DNA of 64,000 bases from Codonopsis lanceolata (GCA_013146195.2 CM028381.1:56603546-56667545); one strand, 5' to 3'; positions 20,782-34,094 are shown, counted from the stretch's first letter. A program made the numbers and translations. Notes: generated by a model from the letters alone, not told the origin.

Positions 20782-22698
20782 TTACCAGTAGTCTCCACAT
20801 GAACATACTCCACGAACGATATGATGGAATCGGCTTTTATCTCTCAGAAACACTTCTCGTCCATAGACCTTAGATGCAAACTTGGCAAAATTATGGCAAT
20901 CCAAACAAATTCGAAGATTTTTCATTATTCTGACAGGCTTTCCTTCAGATGCATAAATCAGGCCAAATGCCAGTGCCAGTTTCTCACTATGGCCCAGCAG
21001 CAGCTTCTCCTTCTGTTCATCATCTACATCATGTAAAACACAACTCAAATCTGGAGAATAGCCTTCTTCCTTAAATTTTACTGCAAGTTCTTTCACCTTG
21101 TCAGAAACCTCTTCCTTTCTTGGATGCGATCGTTCGCTTGCATGAAATGTATGAAGGGTTTGGTCAAGTTCAATCCAACTCTTTCCTGGCTGCTTCATAA
21201 CTGCTTTCTCTTTCATCAAATCCCTCATCATTCTTGCATCTTCCCATCTTCCCGCAGATGCTAATAAATTAGAAAGTATTACGTAATTACTGGGATTTTC
21301 AGGCTCTATTTCTAGTAGCCGTTTACCAACATATTCCCCAGCATCGACATTGCGGTGAAGTCTACATGCACCTAAGAGTGAACCCCAAATAGCAGCAGTT
21401 GGTTCAATTGGCATTTGTCCGACAACATCAAGAGCCTTTTCTATCTGGCCACTTCGACCAAGCATGTCGACTACGCACCCATAATGCTCAATGTCGGGTT
21501 CAAATCCAGCTTTTCCACTCACCATCTCATCAAATACTTGCAGCCCTATGTCTTCCATTTTTCCATGGCTGCAACCTGATAATACAGCCAAATACGTGAC
21601 TTTGTTAGGTCTAACCCTGTTTTCCTTTCTCATCAATTTGAAAAGCTCAAGCACCTCTCTTCCCATCCCATGCTTGCTATATCCGACAAGCATTGCATTC
21701 CATGAGATAACAGTTCTCTCCAACATGTTTTTGAATACCCTCCTAGAGTAGGTCAGCTGGCCACATTTAGAGTACATGTCAATTAGAGAATTCTGAAGAA
21801 CCGCGTTGGATGGAAGTTCAGACCGAAGGAAATGGCCGTGAACTTGCTTGCCATGTTCAAATGCGGCAAGCCCTGATAATGCAGTCAAAACACTGGCATA
21901 AGTAACATAATTACAGGCCATTCCTTCCCTCTGCAATTGACGGAATATCCCTAATGCCTCTTCATCGAGACCCAATTGGGCATAGCCTGAGATGATAGCA
22001 GTGCAAGAAACAACATCCCTCTCTGGTAGGCTTTCAAACACGCTACGGGCTTCATGGATGCTATTAGACTTGGCATACATGTCAAGAAGCGAGCTTCCAA
22101 CAAAAATATGGGAGTCAAAACTGGACTTGATTATAAGATTGTGGATTTGCCTTCCATAGTCAAGTCCAGGAGCCCCTGTGCAAGCAGTAAGCACAGTCGC
22201 AAAGGTGAACTCGTTTGGCTCGGTACCTGTAAAATTTTTATGTCACAACCAGCATGTAAAAAGAAAGTGATATCACCATGTTTCAGAGGCATACCCACTC
22301 TTCAAACACCCAGAAAGCTCGCATAATTTGTAATAGTAGTTCATCAACCAGCATAGACAGAGCATATATTTGCAAAAGATACCTGATCTTAACATCTCTA
22401 CAAAAAGATTGAGAGCTTCAGAGGTATACCCACTCTTCAAATACCCAGAAATCATCGCCGTCCAAGAAACCACATTCCTTTGAGGCATTTCATCGAGCAC
22501 CCGCAACGCGTCCCACAAAAGCTCACACTTTATGTACAACACAATCAACCTAGTTTGGAGATACACAGATGGTTGATAATGAGTTTTGATCATGTGAGAA
22601 TGGACCCTTTGGCCTCCTCTAACGGCCTTTTGCTTTACACACTCGTTTAACAGTGTGTCGTAGGCATGGAAGTTCATGTTAAGGCCTTGTTTGGCCAT
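20782..22698 (-). CDS. DYW-class pentatricopeptide repeat protein
   Basis: Two exons: 22,698-22,383 and 22,226-20,782, with a phase-1 GT-AG intron (ATCAG/GTATCT; TTTACAG/GTACCG), giving 586 residues. P, L and S-type PPR units tile most of the protein (for example NVVSWTAMISGY in exon 1; RDVVSCTAIISGYAQ, TVISWNAMLVGYSK and EPTAAIWGSLLGACR in exon 2). They are followed by E/E+ motifs and a DYW domain with HSEKLALAFGL, the LRICLDCHNFAKF zinc site and a C-terminal CSCGDYW. DYW PPR proteins act in organelles, recognising RNA with the repeats and editing C to U with the DYW deaminase. From memory the closest relative is Arabidopsis At3g13770. The start is the first in-frame ATG (in ALLEMAKQG); the open frame continues upstream with homologous-looking residues (PPIPNIKSLSSNGYLTN) but has no ATG, so the real N-terminus and targeting peptide may be missing or out of frame. 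Confidence 0.88.
22227..22382 (-). repeat. PPR-gene intron containing a partial copy of exon 1
   Basis: Within the 156-bp intron, 22,281-22,315 (TTCAGAGGCATACCCACTCT and following) repeats exon-1 sequence at 22,419-22,453 (TTCAGAGGTATACCCACTCT and following) with few changes, the part encoding the GYLKSGYTSEA region. The copy makes the intron read as a second GCLKSGYASE. Confidence 0.75.
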
Positions 22699-22938
22699 TT
22701 CTAATAAGGCATTGGTCAGGTAACCGTTGGAGGACAAAGATTTGATATTTGGAATTGGCGGGAAGGGAAGAGTGGTGGCATGGCGTGTGGAAGGGTGGGT
22801 GATGGAAGAAAATCCATGTTTGGGAACATGGAAAAAAGTAGTTAGTTTTTCTGAGCATTTTTCAAGTTCAGAGTGTGTGGAACATTTCTGTCAATTGATG
22901 AACTCGGTTGCAATTTATGAGATGGTAAATTGAGAGGA

Positions 22939-25900
22939 ATTCTGGTTTTCGGGTACGTATATCGGTATATATTTGTTCCAAAATTATTGTCTTGTTTGAT
23001 CCGAAATATGAAATTAAATTAAGGAAAAATAATTGAGCTTGATTTTAGGGATTAGATATGTGTTTTAATTTAGTTTAATTGAGTTTTTTTAATAGAAGAA
23101 GGGTAGTTTTAATTATTAATATGCTTTGATGTGTAGATTTCTTTCAAACAAGCATAATTAAAGTAACAAAGAAAAATTAAATGGGTAAGTAGTTGTTTCT
23201 TAAAATGGAAAGTTAGATACATAACAGTTATTTTTTAAAATGTAAGAAAGAAAAAAAACATGACTAAGTACTAGAATTTCAATACCATCTAAAGTTGGGC
23301 CATTTGGATCCATGATTCGTTTCCTGGTTCGCAATTTTCTTGGTAGTTTGTGGTAGGAGTCGTAAGTATTTCGAATCGAACCGAACCGTATGAAGATTGA
23401 ATCGAACTGAACTATTCGATTTGATTCGATTTTATGGTTTAAATAAAAAAATGTAATCAACTTATAAAACATAAATAATAACATAGTCACACTTCTGATT
23501 AAACACATAGTAACTTTTAGATAAGTGTTTTGAGGCTATATTTCAGTAGTACCAACATATAAACAAACAAAAAGATGTTAACTGTTTAGTATTTATTCCA
23601 CTCACAGGCATTGTTGATTCAATGTTCAATCAAAGAAAAACGAAGAAAAACGGGTTAAAGAAGAAGAGCAGCTCCCAAGTTATGGAAGCTCAGATCGGAG
23701 AAGACGATGAAATGAAATGGGTTGTCTGGATGTTAACCGATACGTGGTATATCAATTGTAACTCATTACACATTAACACACTCAACCCAACCTACTAATT
23801 ACCCAACACAACCCATTAATATTTTTGGGTTGAAGCGGGTAACTAGTTTCAACCCAATAATATTAACGGGTTGGGTTGAGTCGGATTACAACGGGTCGGA
23901 CCCGTCACCCATTAAGGTATAGACAAATAATATTACGAGCTAAGATATATATTATTATAACGAACTTTAGTGATAAAGTCGTTGAATGATTAAGTTAATA
24001 ATGATTTAGAATTAGGGATGTCAAATTTAAACCGAACAGTAGATACTCGAACCAAACTGAACTGAACCTACGTTGATGGTTATTAACTGGTTTGACTGAA
24101 TATGAGGTGGGTAATGAGGAATAACCGAAATGAAAAACCGGGGAACAGTTTGACTTTGGTATTAGCAATACTCGCCCTGTTCCTTGAAGTGTTACCCGAA
24201 CTGCTTATTTTACTAATATAATTTTACCCTTATCCATATAAATATTAATCATATAATCTAGGTATATATATGTTAGATGTATACCACAAAAACCTTAACA
24301 TCATTCTCAATCACGCGAAATTGTCACTTAGTCCATTTAGTCGTTTGCTTCTCTTCGTCACTTCATGACTTGCATCTCCGGCAGTCGGTAGAAAATTTTC
24401 GATCAATCAAACATATTTACAATCACCTATAACAATTGACCAGCCAAGAACTATTGACATCTCAACAAAATTTGTTTCTCTCCTATGTTTGACTGTCTCT
24501 CTCTCACCTTCTGACTTTCTTTATATATCGATAAACAAGGTTTGAGGTAAAATTCGGTAGATTTGGAAAGTGATGATTTAATACGTACTTGCTTTGCGAA
24601 TTAAATTAGTTTCTTATTTACCATAAAAGATTGTATTACTTAGGAAAATAAAAATAGCCGACCTTGAGAAAGTGCGAGAGACGCGTTAGCCATGGCCTCC
24701 CAAGTTTGGAGGCCACCGCAACACACACACATGTATATATAGACATATTTGTATATACTAATATGATTTTTAGGCATCTTTTTTATTTTATGAGAAGAAA
24801 AAATGGATCTCTTTTAAAAAACACAATATGCTTTCATATTTGTAATATTAATATAATTTAGGTCCCTATTTTTATCATTAAAAAAAGAGCTCAAAGATTA
24901 GACTTGATTTAATTTAGGTCATCCTTTAGTGAAAAAAAAAAAAAAGAAGTATGAAGAGTTCTATAACATTATAAATCTTCGGTTCCTTTTCGTAACATTA
25001 AATTATTCTATATATGTTTGTAACCCAAAAAATTAATAGAACTTAATTTTGGCTTAGTAATTTATTATTGTATAGATTTGATATAAATTTTGTGTAAATT
25101 TTATAATTAAATAATTATATTCTAGGTTTATAGTTAGACACACACACAAATTATTGTTGTCTTGAGAGTCTTATTTTTCTTGTTTTCTGCATGCCTCTAA
25201 AAAGTTAGATCGGCTTTAATCATGACTAATCAATTCTTTTACACTTTTATGAAATATCCAAGATTATGTTTATGTATGTAATATTATTGTTACGTGTAAT
25301 ATGTATTTGTATATGTGATTTATTGCGTATTGAAATTTTATATCCGTAATTTTGTTTGTAAGTATATTGTGATTATATATTTGTATATTGAATTTATGTC
25401 GTACACAACTTCTTCGACTTATGAGCTTTTATGAACATGATTAAAATTACTTTTAAGTAGAAATAATATATTTTTTTTATGAACTTGATTAATAAGCAAG
25501 TTATTTGAAAGTTAATTTTTGAGTGTTTTGAACGAAAACATTAGTTTGACTGAATCCCCGTGAGTATTCTATGATTAACCATTACTCATGAGGAATGGAT
25601 AACGGGGGTGTGAATTGATTCCCCGCTGAGGAATGAGGTGGTTATGGAGCACAAATTTGAATTGTGAAATGAATGTGGATATGATGTATAACTGTTCTCG
25701 AGCTACCCATTGTCATTCCTATTTAGAATGCTCATGACTTTACTTAGAAATGAGTATATTTAATCTAACGGTACAAAAAACTAAATAGATTTGATCTAAC
25801 GACAATAACGTTAAAACTTATAATAATATTACGAACTAGAGCTCGAATATCATAACCGTAGGAAATGTAATGAACCGCAAAACGAATAATATTTCAAAAA

Positions 25901-25987
25901 AAAAAAAAAAGAAATGAACCGCAAAACAAACGCGGCCTTAACTTTCCATTGGTGTTGTACAAGACATATTTTGATCTAGCTGATAAA
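22939..25987. other. 3-kb non-coding, AT-rich region with dispersed repeats
   Basis: No gene is seen. At 23,340-23,430 there is a GAACCGAA-rich degenerate stretch. At 23,760-23,920 inverted CAACCC/GGGTTG motifs occur. At 23,923-24,000 a block (CAAATAATATTACGAGCTA and AGTCGTTGAATGATTAAG) matches 44,200-44,280 on the other strand, and part of it recurs at 25,826. At 24,030-24,190 and 25,550-25,740 similar 'ACCGAAC'/'GAGGAATGAGG' stretches suggest decayed transposon DNA. Confidence 0.45.
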
Positions 25988-28814
25988 TTATTGTGTATAC
26001 AAACCCGAGTGGAACTTGAGCAAAGAAATATTATTTACAGTTGAAGGCCTAAAATCCAGAGGATTATTCCACTTTCCCGACGGATCTTCAGACCATCTCA
26101 TGTTCACATTCTCGACCTCCAAACCTTTGATATGTTCCATTATGATCCCGGCTGTGCTATGATTGACTAGTCCTTGGCACCCAGGTCTGTAGTCGACCAA
26201 TCCATCTGCATAGTTAGTCCATCTTCTGTACGTGAGGTTTACGTTCAAGAATTTCAGGTTGTTTAGGGTTCCACCTTTCGAACCCGATAAAAAGATTCCG
26301 TTTTCAGAAGTTGCAGTGATGTTGACAAACTGTATGTTTGAGATGGAGCCAGTTTTTGATTCCCAGTCTCTTGGGCAGGTCGTCACGTAGATTGGCTCCG
26401 CTCTTCCCCACCACGATGGATCGTAATATCTTGTGGTGATGTTCATATTGGAAAAGGTTATGTCACTTACATTTCCTGCAAAATAACAAGTTATCAGTAA
26501 TACATGAATGCTCTTTTGTTTGACGGAAAATGATCTTCTATCAAGGAAAATGACTCGCGGATTTGAGCTTTGTAAATCATTTTCCAGAAAATGAAACTAC
26601 TTTTCTCCCACTTTTGTATCAACTCTATAAAGAGTTATTCACTTATTTTCCCCACTTGTTTGCGTGAAAAGAACATGCCCAATACATTTATAAGCCATAT
26701 TTTCGAGTATTGCAAAACATATAAATAAAGCATTTAACATGAAAAAGACTTGCCAAAATCTTTTTCTACAAGTGTTTTCCGTGAAACAAATGGAGTCTAG
26801 GCTGAGATAAAAAACGCAAAACGTTTTTGAAGAATACTGCTTTCTAACAGGATTTTGTATGTATAATTCTTGCACAATCTTCCATTCATCACAATATGCA
26901 AGCCTAAGTATTGTGATTAAGTTATATCAATTGCAAAAATACAAGAGGAAAGAAATGGTATTACCTCCATCGCGTATCTGGAAGCCAAGCCCTCGATGAG
27001 AATCTACTATGGTGATGTTATTAAACAACAGGCCTTTGAAATTGTGCCAACTTGCACTACCAAATTTGATCGCTGAAGATTTTGTTCGGATCCAACAGTC
27101 CGTGGCAGTTAGATTGTAGAGAGGGCCATCGTATGTTTTTGGGCAGATGGCATCGTCTCCAGTGTTGATGTTGCATCTTGTGATGACTGTATTATTCGAA
27201 TCGTCTATGTCTATTCCATCGTTGTTAGGGGTATTGAAATCTCCATAGATTGAAACGTCTTGAATGGATGTGTTATCACATTGTACTAGGTGCAAGCTGC
27301 AATAGCAAACTTGATTTACTCTAAAGAGAAGACAAGGAGAAATTTACGAAGCTGTAATGAATCAAACCGAGTTGAAATACAGACTTGAGCTCGTCTAACA
27401 TTTGAATTCAAACAAAACTCAACTTGTACATTCAACGAGCTAAGGTCCACTCATGAACCACCTGTTTGAGCTCGACTACATTGTTTGCCATAAAATCAGA
27501 TTTCGTAGGTAAATTATGATCTTACGTATGTTATAATTAACATTTTCTTACGTTTGATTCGAGTTTAGCTTGATGAAGCTCACCTAACCTTGAGTCCAAG
27601 CATGTTCATCATGAATCAAATCGTTCACTAAGGGATTTCAACCTAACTCGAACCAAACTTGAACAAGGTCAAAATTGCTGAACATAAATTACAATCACAG
27701 TTCGAGCTGGAGCTCAAACAGACTCAAACTGTCAAAACTCAATGCAGAACCAACTAATAGTACGAATGGTAGGTTAGATGAATAATATCCAATTTAAAAT
27801 TGAAGGTCTCTGATTTTAATTCAAAACTCATTGCAGAACTTATTACAACTAATAGTACATATGTAAGGAATGACTAAGTAGGCTTAATTCTACTTTGTAG
27901 ATGAAGGGCTTAATTCTATCAAAAACAAAAGTAATAATAATAATAATTATTATTATTATTATAATAAATAATAATAATAAAAGGAATTATAATAATATTA
28001 ATAAATAATAATATGAATAATGATAATTGTTATAATAATAATAAAAATAATAAATATAGTATTAGTAATGATTAATATAATAATAATAATTATTATTACT
28101 ATTATTATTAATGCTAATAATAATAATAATAATAATTAATATTAGCAATAATATAGTAAAAATAATTGTAATGATAATAATAAAAGTAATATTAATATCA
28201 ATATTATAATAATAATAAAATATAATATTAATAATAATAAAATCAATAATAATAATATAAATAACATTAATAATATTAATATAATAAAATAAATCTAATA
28301 ATAATAATAATAATAATTAATATTAGCAATAATATAGTAAAAATAATTGTAATGATAATAATAAAAGTAATATTAATATCAATATTATAATAATAAAATA
28401 TAATATTAATAATAATAAAATCAATAATAATAATATAAATAACATTAATAATATTATTAATATTTAAATACAATAATAATAATAAAGGAAATAATAATGA
28501 TAATAATAATAGAAATAATTAATAATAGTGATAATATTAATATTAATAATAATAATAATAAATAAATAAAATAAATAATAATGATAATAATATGATTAAA
28601 ATTAATATCATTATTATTAATAATAGTAATAAATAATAATAATAATAATAATGTAAATCACATTTTATGATGATGTTATTTAGTCTTTAAATTTGATTTC
28701 AACATTATTTCAACTTATTAATCAAACACACATAACTTGCATCTTAACTCACCAACACATGGCAAGTCGGACAAGGAGAATCTGTCGTATATGAAGAATC
28801 TGTCTTACCAAAAA

Positions 28815-28845
<31 letters not shown>

Positions 28846-29565
28846 TAACCGAAGTTATCCAAAATTCCGAATCCATTGAATATTTTCTTTTCAGTGAGCA
28901 CCGGAAAAGCATTATTGGTTAGCACTTGCTCAATCAACTGTGTGTGTGTGTAAGAGAGAGAGAGAGAGAACGCACCACCAGTAAGCAGGCTGAGTCAACT
29001 TGACATCCCAAACCGTGACATCCTTACACCGGAGAAAGCCAACCAACCTCGGCCTACACTCATCTCCCAAGCAAGCCCCAGTTTCATTCCAACTCACCAT
29101 CACATTCTTCTTCTCCTCAAACCTCTTCACAAACTTCAACCCTTGCCCATTTATTTCACCTCCTCCCGTTATTCCTACCCCCTCCGCATCCTCTGCCAAC
29201 ACCACGTACCACCTATCAACCTCCGCCGGATAATCCTCCAGACTCGTTCCTCCCAAAATCGTCGCGTTCTCCTGCACTTCTAGTACGACGCCGGACCGGA
29301 GAAAGATCGTTGCTGTTAGGTAAATGCCTGGGGGGAAGATTACGCGGCCGCCTCCCAAGGCGAAGATGAGGTCGATGGCTGATTGGATCGGCATCGTGTC
29401 GTAGTGGATGCCATCTCCGGTGGCGCCGTAATCGGTGACAGCGGTGGAGTGGGGGCGGGAGTGAGGGAGCTGAATGGATGACGTGGAGGATATTGACTGG
29501 ACTGAGAAAGAGAGAAGGGAAAGTAAGGTCAATAATTGGATGATGGGGAGGGAGGAAATTGTCAT
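25988..29565 (-). CDS. GH28 polygalacturonase-like protein (pectinase fold)
   Basis: Three exons: 29,565-28,976, 27,296-26,965 and 26,475-25,988; all junctions are GT-AG and stay in frame (TACTGGTG/GTGCGT; TTGCAG/CTTGCA; GATGGAG/GTAATA; TTGCAG/GAAATG). The product is 469 residues. An N-terminal hydrophobic signal peptide (about 1-24) predicts secretion to the wall. HSRPHS and TDYGATGDGIHYDT near 35-55 and an AYWCLH motif (195-199) are typical of plant GH28. The acidic pairs of the family are present: PNNDGIDIDDS (220-230) and NTGDDAICPK (241-250). The usual GHG and RIK motifs are not seen; TKSSAIKFGS and HRGLGFQIRDGG stand at their places. This suggests a divergent clade (At3g57790-like, from memory) whose substrate is uncertain. 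Intron 1 (1.7 kb) is filled with AAT-type low-complexity DNA. Confidence 0.88.
27931..28655. repeat. AAT/ATT-type low-complexity array in intron 1
   Basis: About 725 bp made almost only of interrupted (AAT)n and (ATT)n. A block of over 100 bp is duplicated within it (near 28,107-28,260 and 28,295-28,450, sharing AATAATTAATATTAGCAATA). Confidence 0.9.
28812..28848. repeat. A-run plus (TA)n microsatellite
   Basis: Thirteen A followed by about 12 TA units, inside intron 1 of the GH28-like gene. Confidence 0.9.
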
Positions 29566-29756
29566 TTTCTTTCTTCTCCTCCTTCGCTAAGCAAAGAGGA
29601 AATGGTTTTGGTTATTGGATCGTTGTTTGGGCTTTATCAGCCCGATTTTTGAAGTATAATAAAATTTAAAAAAAAGCAATTTTACTTTTTAAAAAGTATA
29701 ATACTCTCTCCATCCATCGATCTACGATGTCGTATTTTTGATTAGGCACCCTTCTT

Positions 29757-29852
29757 TAAAAAAATAAAAAAATAAAAAAATAAAAAAATAAAAAAATAAA
29801 AAAATAAAAAAATAAAAAAATAAAAAAATAAAAAAAATAAAAAAGAAAAAAG
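29757..29852. repeat. (TAAAAAAA)n microsatellite
   Basis: About eleven 8-bp units, roughly 190 bp upstream of the GH28-like start codon, in its likely promoter. Confidence 0.9.
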
Positions 29853-30223
29853 AAATTGACTCCTCTTCTCACGTACTCAAACCACATTTGCAAAACTCTA
29901 TATGTTGCTTAGTATTGAAACCAAAAAAATCAATTCAACTATACTAACATCCTTTGGGATAAAAGCAATAAACACCTATCCAATAATGCATTTTATTTCA
30001 CACAATAAAAACGTCGACTTACTTGAATAACCAAAACTACCAAGATATTATAAAATGTTATAATAAGACTATAATGGTAAACAATTATAGTATTTGTAGT
30101 ATAAATATTAGGTACAATAATAGTGTGGGGATTAGTAGAAACTAGTGATACTCCCCTGCGTTACACGGTTTGTACACATGTGTAAAATTATATATTTAGT
30201 TAAAATTGAATAATATACCATTA
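29853..30223. other. Non-coding AT-rich stretch
   Basis: No gene or named repeat is recognised. Confidence 0.5.
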
Positions 30224-30232
30224 AAAATTTTA

Positions 30233-31189
30233 GGCCAAATTACTTTTTACCCCCCCCCCCCAAAGTTTCCACCAAATCCCATTTTGCCACCTAAAATAAG
30301 GTTTGTCTCACTTTAGTACTCAAGATTGTCATTTGTCCCAGTTTGCCCCCTTTTTGTGAAGGGCGTTAGAAATAGTAACGAAAAAGGCATGTACATATCA
30401 CGTGGGGGCTATTTTGGTCTTTTTTTCATCTGACTTAACTACTAGTGTTCAAATAGGGTTAAGATATACACAAGACACAAATCTTAATTCTGAACGAGAA
30501 AAAGTAGGGTATTCGACAAATTTTAAAAAACTTAGTTTGAGAACTTTATTTGACGGAGGAAGCTATCAATTTGAGAGCTCCCGAAAAAGAAGTCAATTTG
30601 AGAACTTCATTCATTATAAAAATTGTAATATATTTTGCCTATCAGGTATGTAATATCCAAGGAACGTCGTCGCCCGAATGAATCTCCATCTTCTAGATCT
30701 GGTATTGACATAGTTTGATGTAATTTTGGGTATATGGAACTAGGGTTTTAGATCTATGAAACTAAGATTTTGGATTTTTAAATAGGAAGTTGGGATGGGT
30801 TGATTTTGTTTAAATGCGAATGAGGGACCAGGTTATGAAGTTTTTAGGGTAGTAGGGGAGCGATAGTGTGCCGGTGGTGGAGAAGAAGTAATCTATCGGT
30901 GGTGTATTTGGGTGAGATTCAAATGGAGGAGAGAGAGAGAAAGAGTGAGAATGAGTGTGTACCAGAGAGAATTAAAGAAAAGATAAAACTAAACGTTGAA
31001 AGTACTAAACTAGCACGATCTGAATGTTTGAAAGTACCAAAATAACCCTCACATGACATGTACATGCCTTTTTCTATTACCATTTCTAACGCCCTCATGG
31101 AAAGGGGGCAAATTGGGACAAATTACAACCTTAAGTACTAAAATGAGACAAACCTTAGTTTAAGTGGTAAAGTGAAAAGTAATTTGGCC
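30233..31189. mobile_element. Non-autonomous Mutator-like element (MULE), 957 bp, 9-bp target duplication
   Basis: The ends begin GGCCAAATTACTTTT on both strands, and imperfect terminal inverted repeats extend about 190 bp. Shared blocks include AAGGTTTGTCTCA, TTTAGTACT, TTTGCCCCCTTT, GGGCGTTAGAAAT and AAAAAGGCATGTACAT. The element is flanked by a perfect 9-bp direct duplication AAAATTTTA (30,224-30,232 and 31,190-31,198). Long terminal repeats with a 9-bp duplication are diagnostic of the Mutator superfamily. No transposase is inside. The left repeat has a run of 12 C at 30,250-30,261. Confidence 0.9.
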
Positions 31190-31198
31190 AAAATTTTA

Positions 31199-33331
31199 AT
31201 ATGGACAAAATAAACAAAGATTAATAAATATTAAAATTAAAGATAGAAAATCACATAAAGTTGAAAAGGTTGTTATAAATTTTGGAATACTTCTTTATAT
31301 ACAACATTTTGTCATTAACATATACTGCTATTATAAATACCACTATCACATTTGAAATTACTGGCGTGTAATATATATTTTTATTTATCATATATTTAAT
31401 TTTAAAATACAAATTTGTTTGTATATGAAGTTTGTTAATTTTTTAATAAAATACATCGGATATGTAATTTTATAATCCATATCTGTAATTTTTAGATATG
31501 TTTTAAAACAGATACTCATTTTAGATTTGTAATTTTTAGGTTAATAATTTTAAATTATAGATCTGTATTTAAGAAAATATAATTTAAATATATATTTGTA
31601 ATTTTTAGATCTTAGTTCTTGATGGTTTATCTGTATCTATAAGATCTGTAATTTTACTGGAGATCCATCATCATCCGAATTATTTATTTTACTGCACTTA
31701 TTATCTATAATCATTAAAATAAACTCACAAACACAAATGTTTTAGATTGAAAACTGCATCATCAAATACTAGGTTTCCACATGTATATAAATAATTAACA
31801 AACTATAATTATGTCAAGTCAAATCAAAATATATATGAAGTTTTGTTTGAATGAGTAATGGTGGTGCATGTGTGTATTTATCATCAATGGTTAATTTAGA
31901 TGATAGATCCTCTTATATATGAAGTTATGTGTGTAGTTTGTCAAATTTACGTAATTGTTTAGTGGTTTAATTTTTTAGCTTTTTTCGACGCTTAAAGACT
32001 GTTAAGTATATTACAGTATATCAAAATTGGGTTACATTATATCAATTTCAATCCTCTTATTGTCTATGAAGTTTTATATCGATGATTGATGAATAATTGT
32101 TATGTGTGTGTGTGCGCGTGTGTTTGTTTATCAGCAATGATGAATTTAGATGATATTGATAATAATGTGTGTACTTTGTTAAATTTACGTGATTGTTTAG
32201 TGGTGTAATTTCTTAACTTTTATTGAAGCTTAATGACTTGTCATTATTGGGGAAGCAATTATTTTAAATAGAACCTCTTAGATGTATTTTGATTCATAAA
32301 ACTGACTAACTTATATATTGTGCTTTTACACATTAATTTAATATATCGTTTATAAATTTGATTGAATAATTATTTTTTAGTAACTCAATGTTGTTGATTT
32401 ACTAATGTTGAAAATTTAAAAATAAAATATTAGTTAACCATTTTACGTATTTGAAATACATTTGTATTTCTCACATTATTTTGATTTATGGTTTATAAAT
32501 TAATTTAATATATCGTTTATATAATTTTTTAATTAGTAATGAAATATTATGAAATATATGGGCACAATAGCTACCATAAAACTAATATTTAATTAAATGG
32601 AGGTGTATGTCGTTGATGTGTAAAATCAACGGTTTGAGGTTTTGTTTGTGTTTGTGCTTTAAGTTTTAACGGTTGAGGATTTAATGAAAAAGGTTTACGG
32701 TCAATTATTTTGGTTGATACGTGTTTTCACATGGTAGATGGGCAATTCATTTACGCTCATGCCTTTAGCAAAGATTTGACATTTTATTATATATCTCGAT
32801 GAGATAATTTTTTACATAATATTTTCACTTAAATTTACAAACAACTAAAGCAAATACGTGGATATAGAGACCAAGAGAATTTGAATATAAATTTACAAAC
32901 AACAAAAAAAAACTCACTATTTATCAGATGTGAGCAACTAAGATAGTTATTTAAAAAAATATGATTTCAAATATATAAATTGTATCCCTTTATGAATTTG
33001 TTTTATATAAAATGACATTATTTCGGATTATTTAGAGTATTTAGCATATTTAGTTTATTTCAAGTAAATATTTATTTAATTTTGTTGATTTTTTTAAAAA
33101 TAGTATTTTCTTAGTTTTTTGATTTTCAAGTTCTTAATGTTTGACATATATTTAAATAATATTTTTTTTAGTTTTCTAAAACAAAATCTCAAAAAAAAAA
33201 AAAAAGGAGCAAAAGTCATGGTCAAGCTCCTAAGGCTGACTCCTTTGGTTACTAACGTTTAGGAACTAATTAGTCTCTAAATATTGAGTTCACTTGATCA
33301 TAAATGCATTTACAATTAGGAAGCTTAGATA
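31199..33331. other. 2.1-kb AT-rich non-coding stretch with a diverged duplication
   Basis: No gene is seen. The segment at about 31,840-32,000 is related to 32,066-32,240: both carry TTTATCA(T/G)CAATG, AATTTAGATGAT, TGTGTGTA(G/C)TTTGT and AAATTTACGT(A/G)ATTGTTTAGTGG in the same order. Confidence 0.55.

Positions 33332-34094
<763 letters not shown>

Noticed and set aside
20821..21751. Plus-strand frames opposite the PPR gene
   Set aside because: Shadows of the antisense PPR coding sequence without their own start context or domain.
28276..28473. Ile/Asn-rich 65-residue frame
   Set aside because: Pure translation of the AAT/ATT array in an intron.
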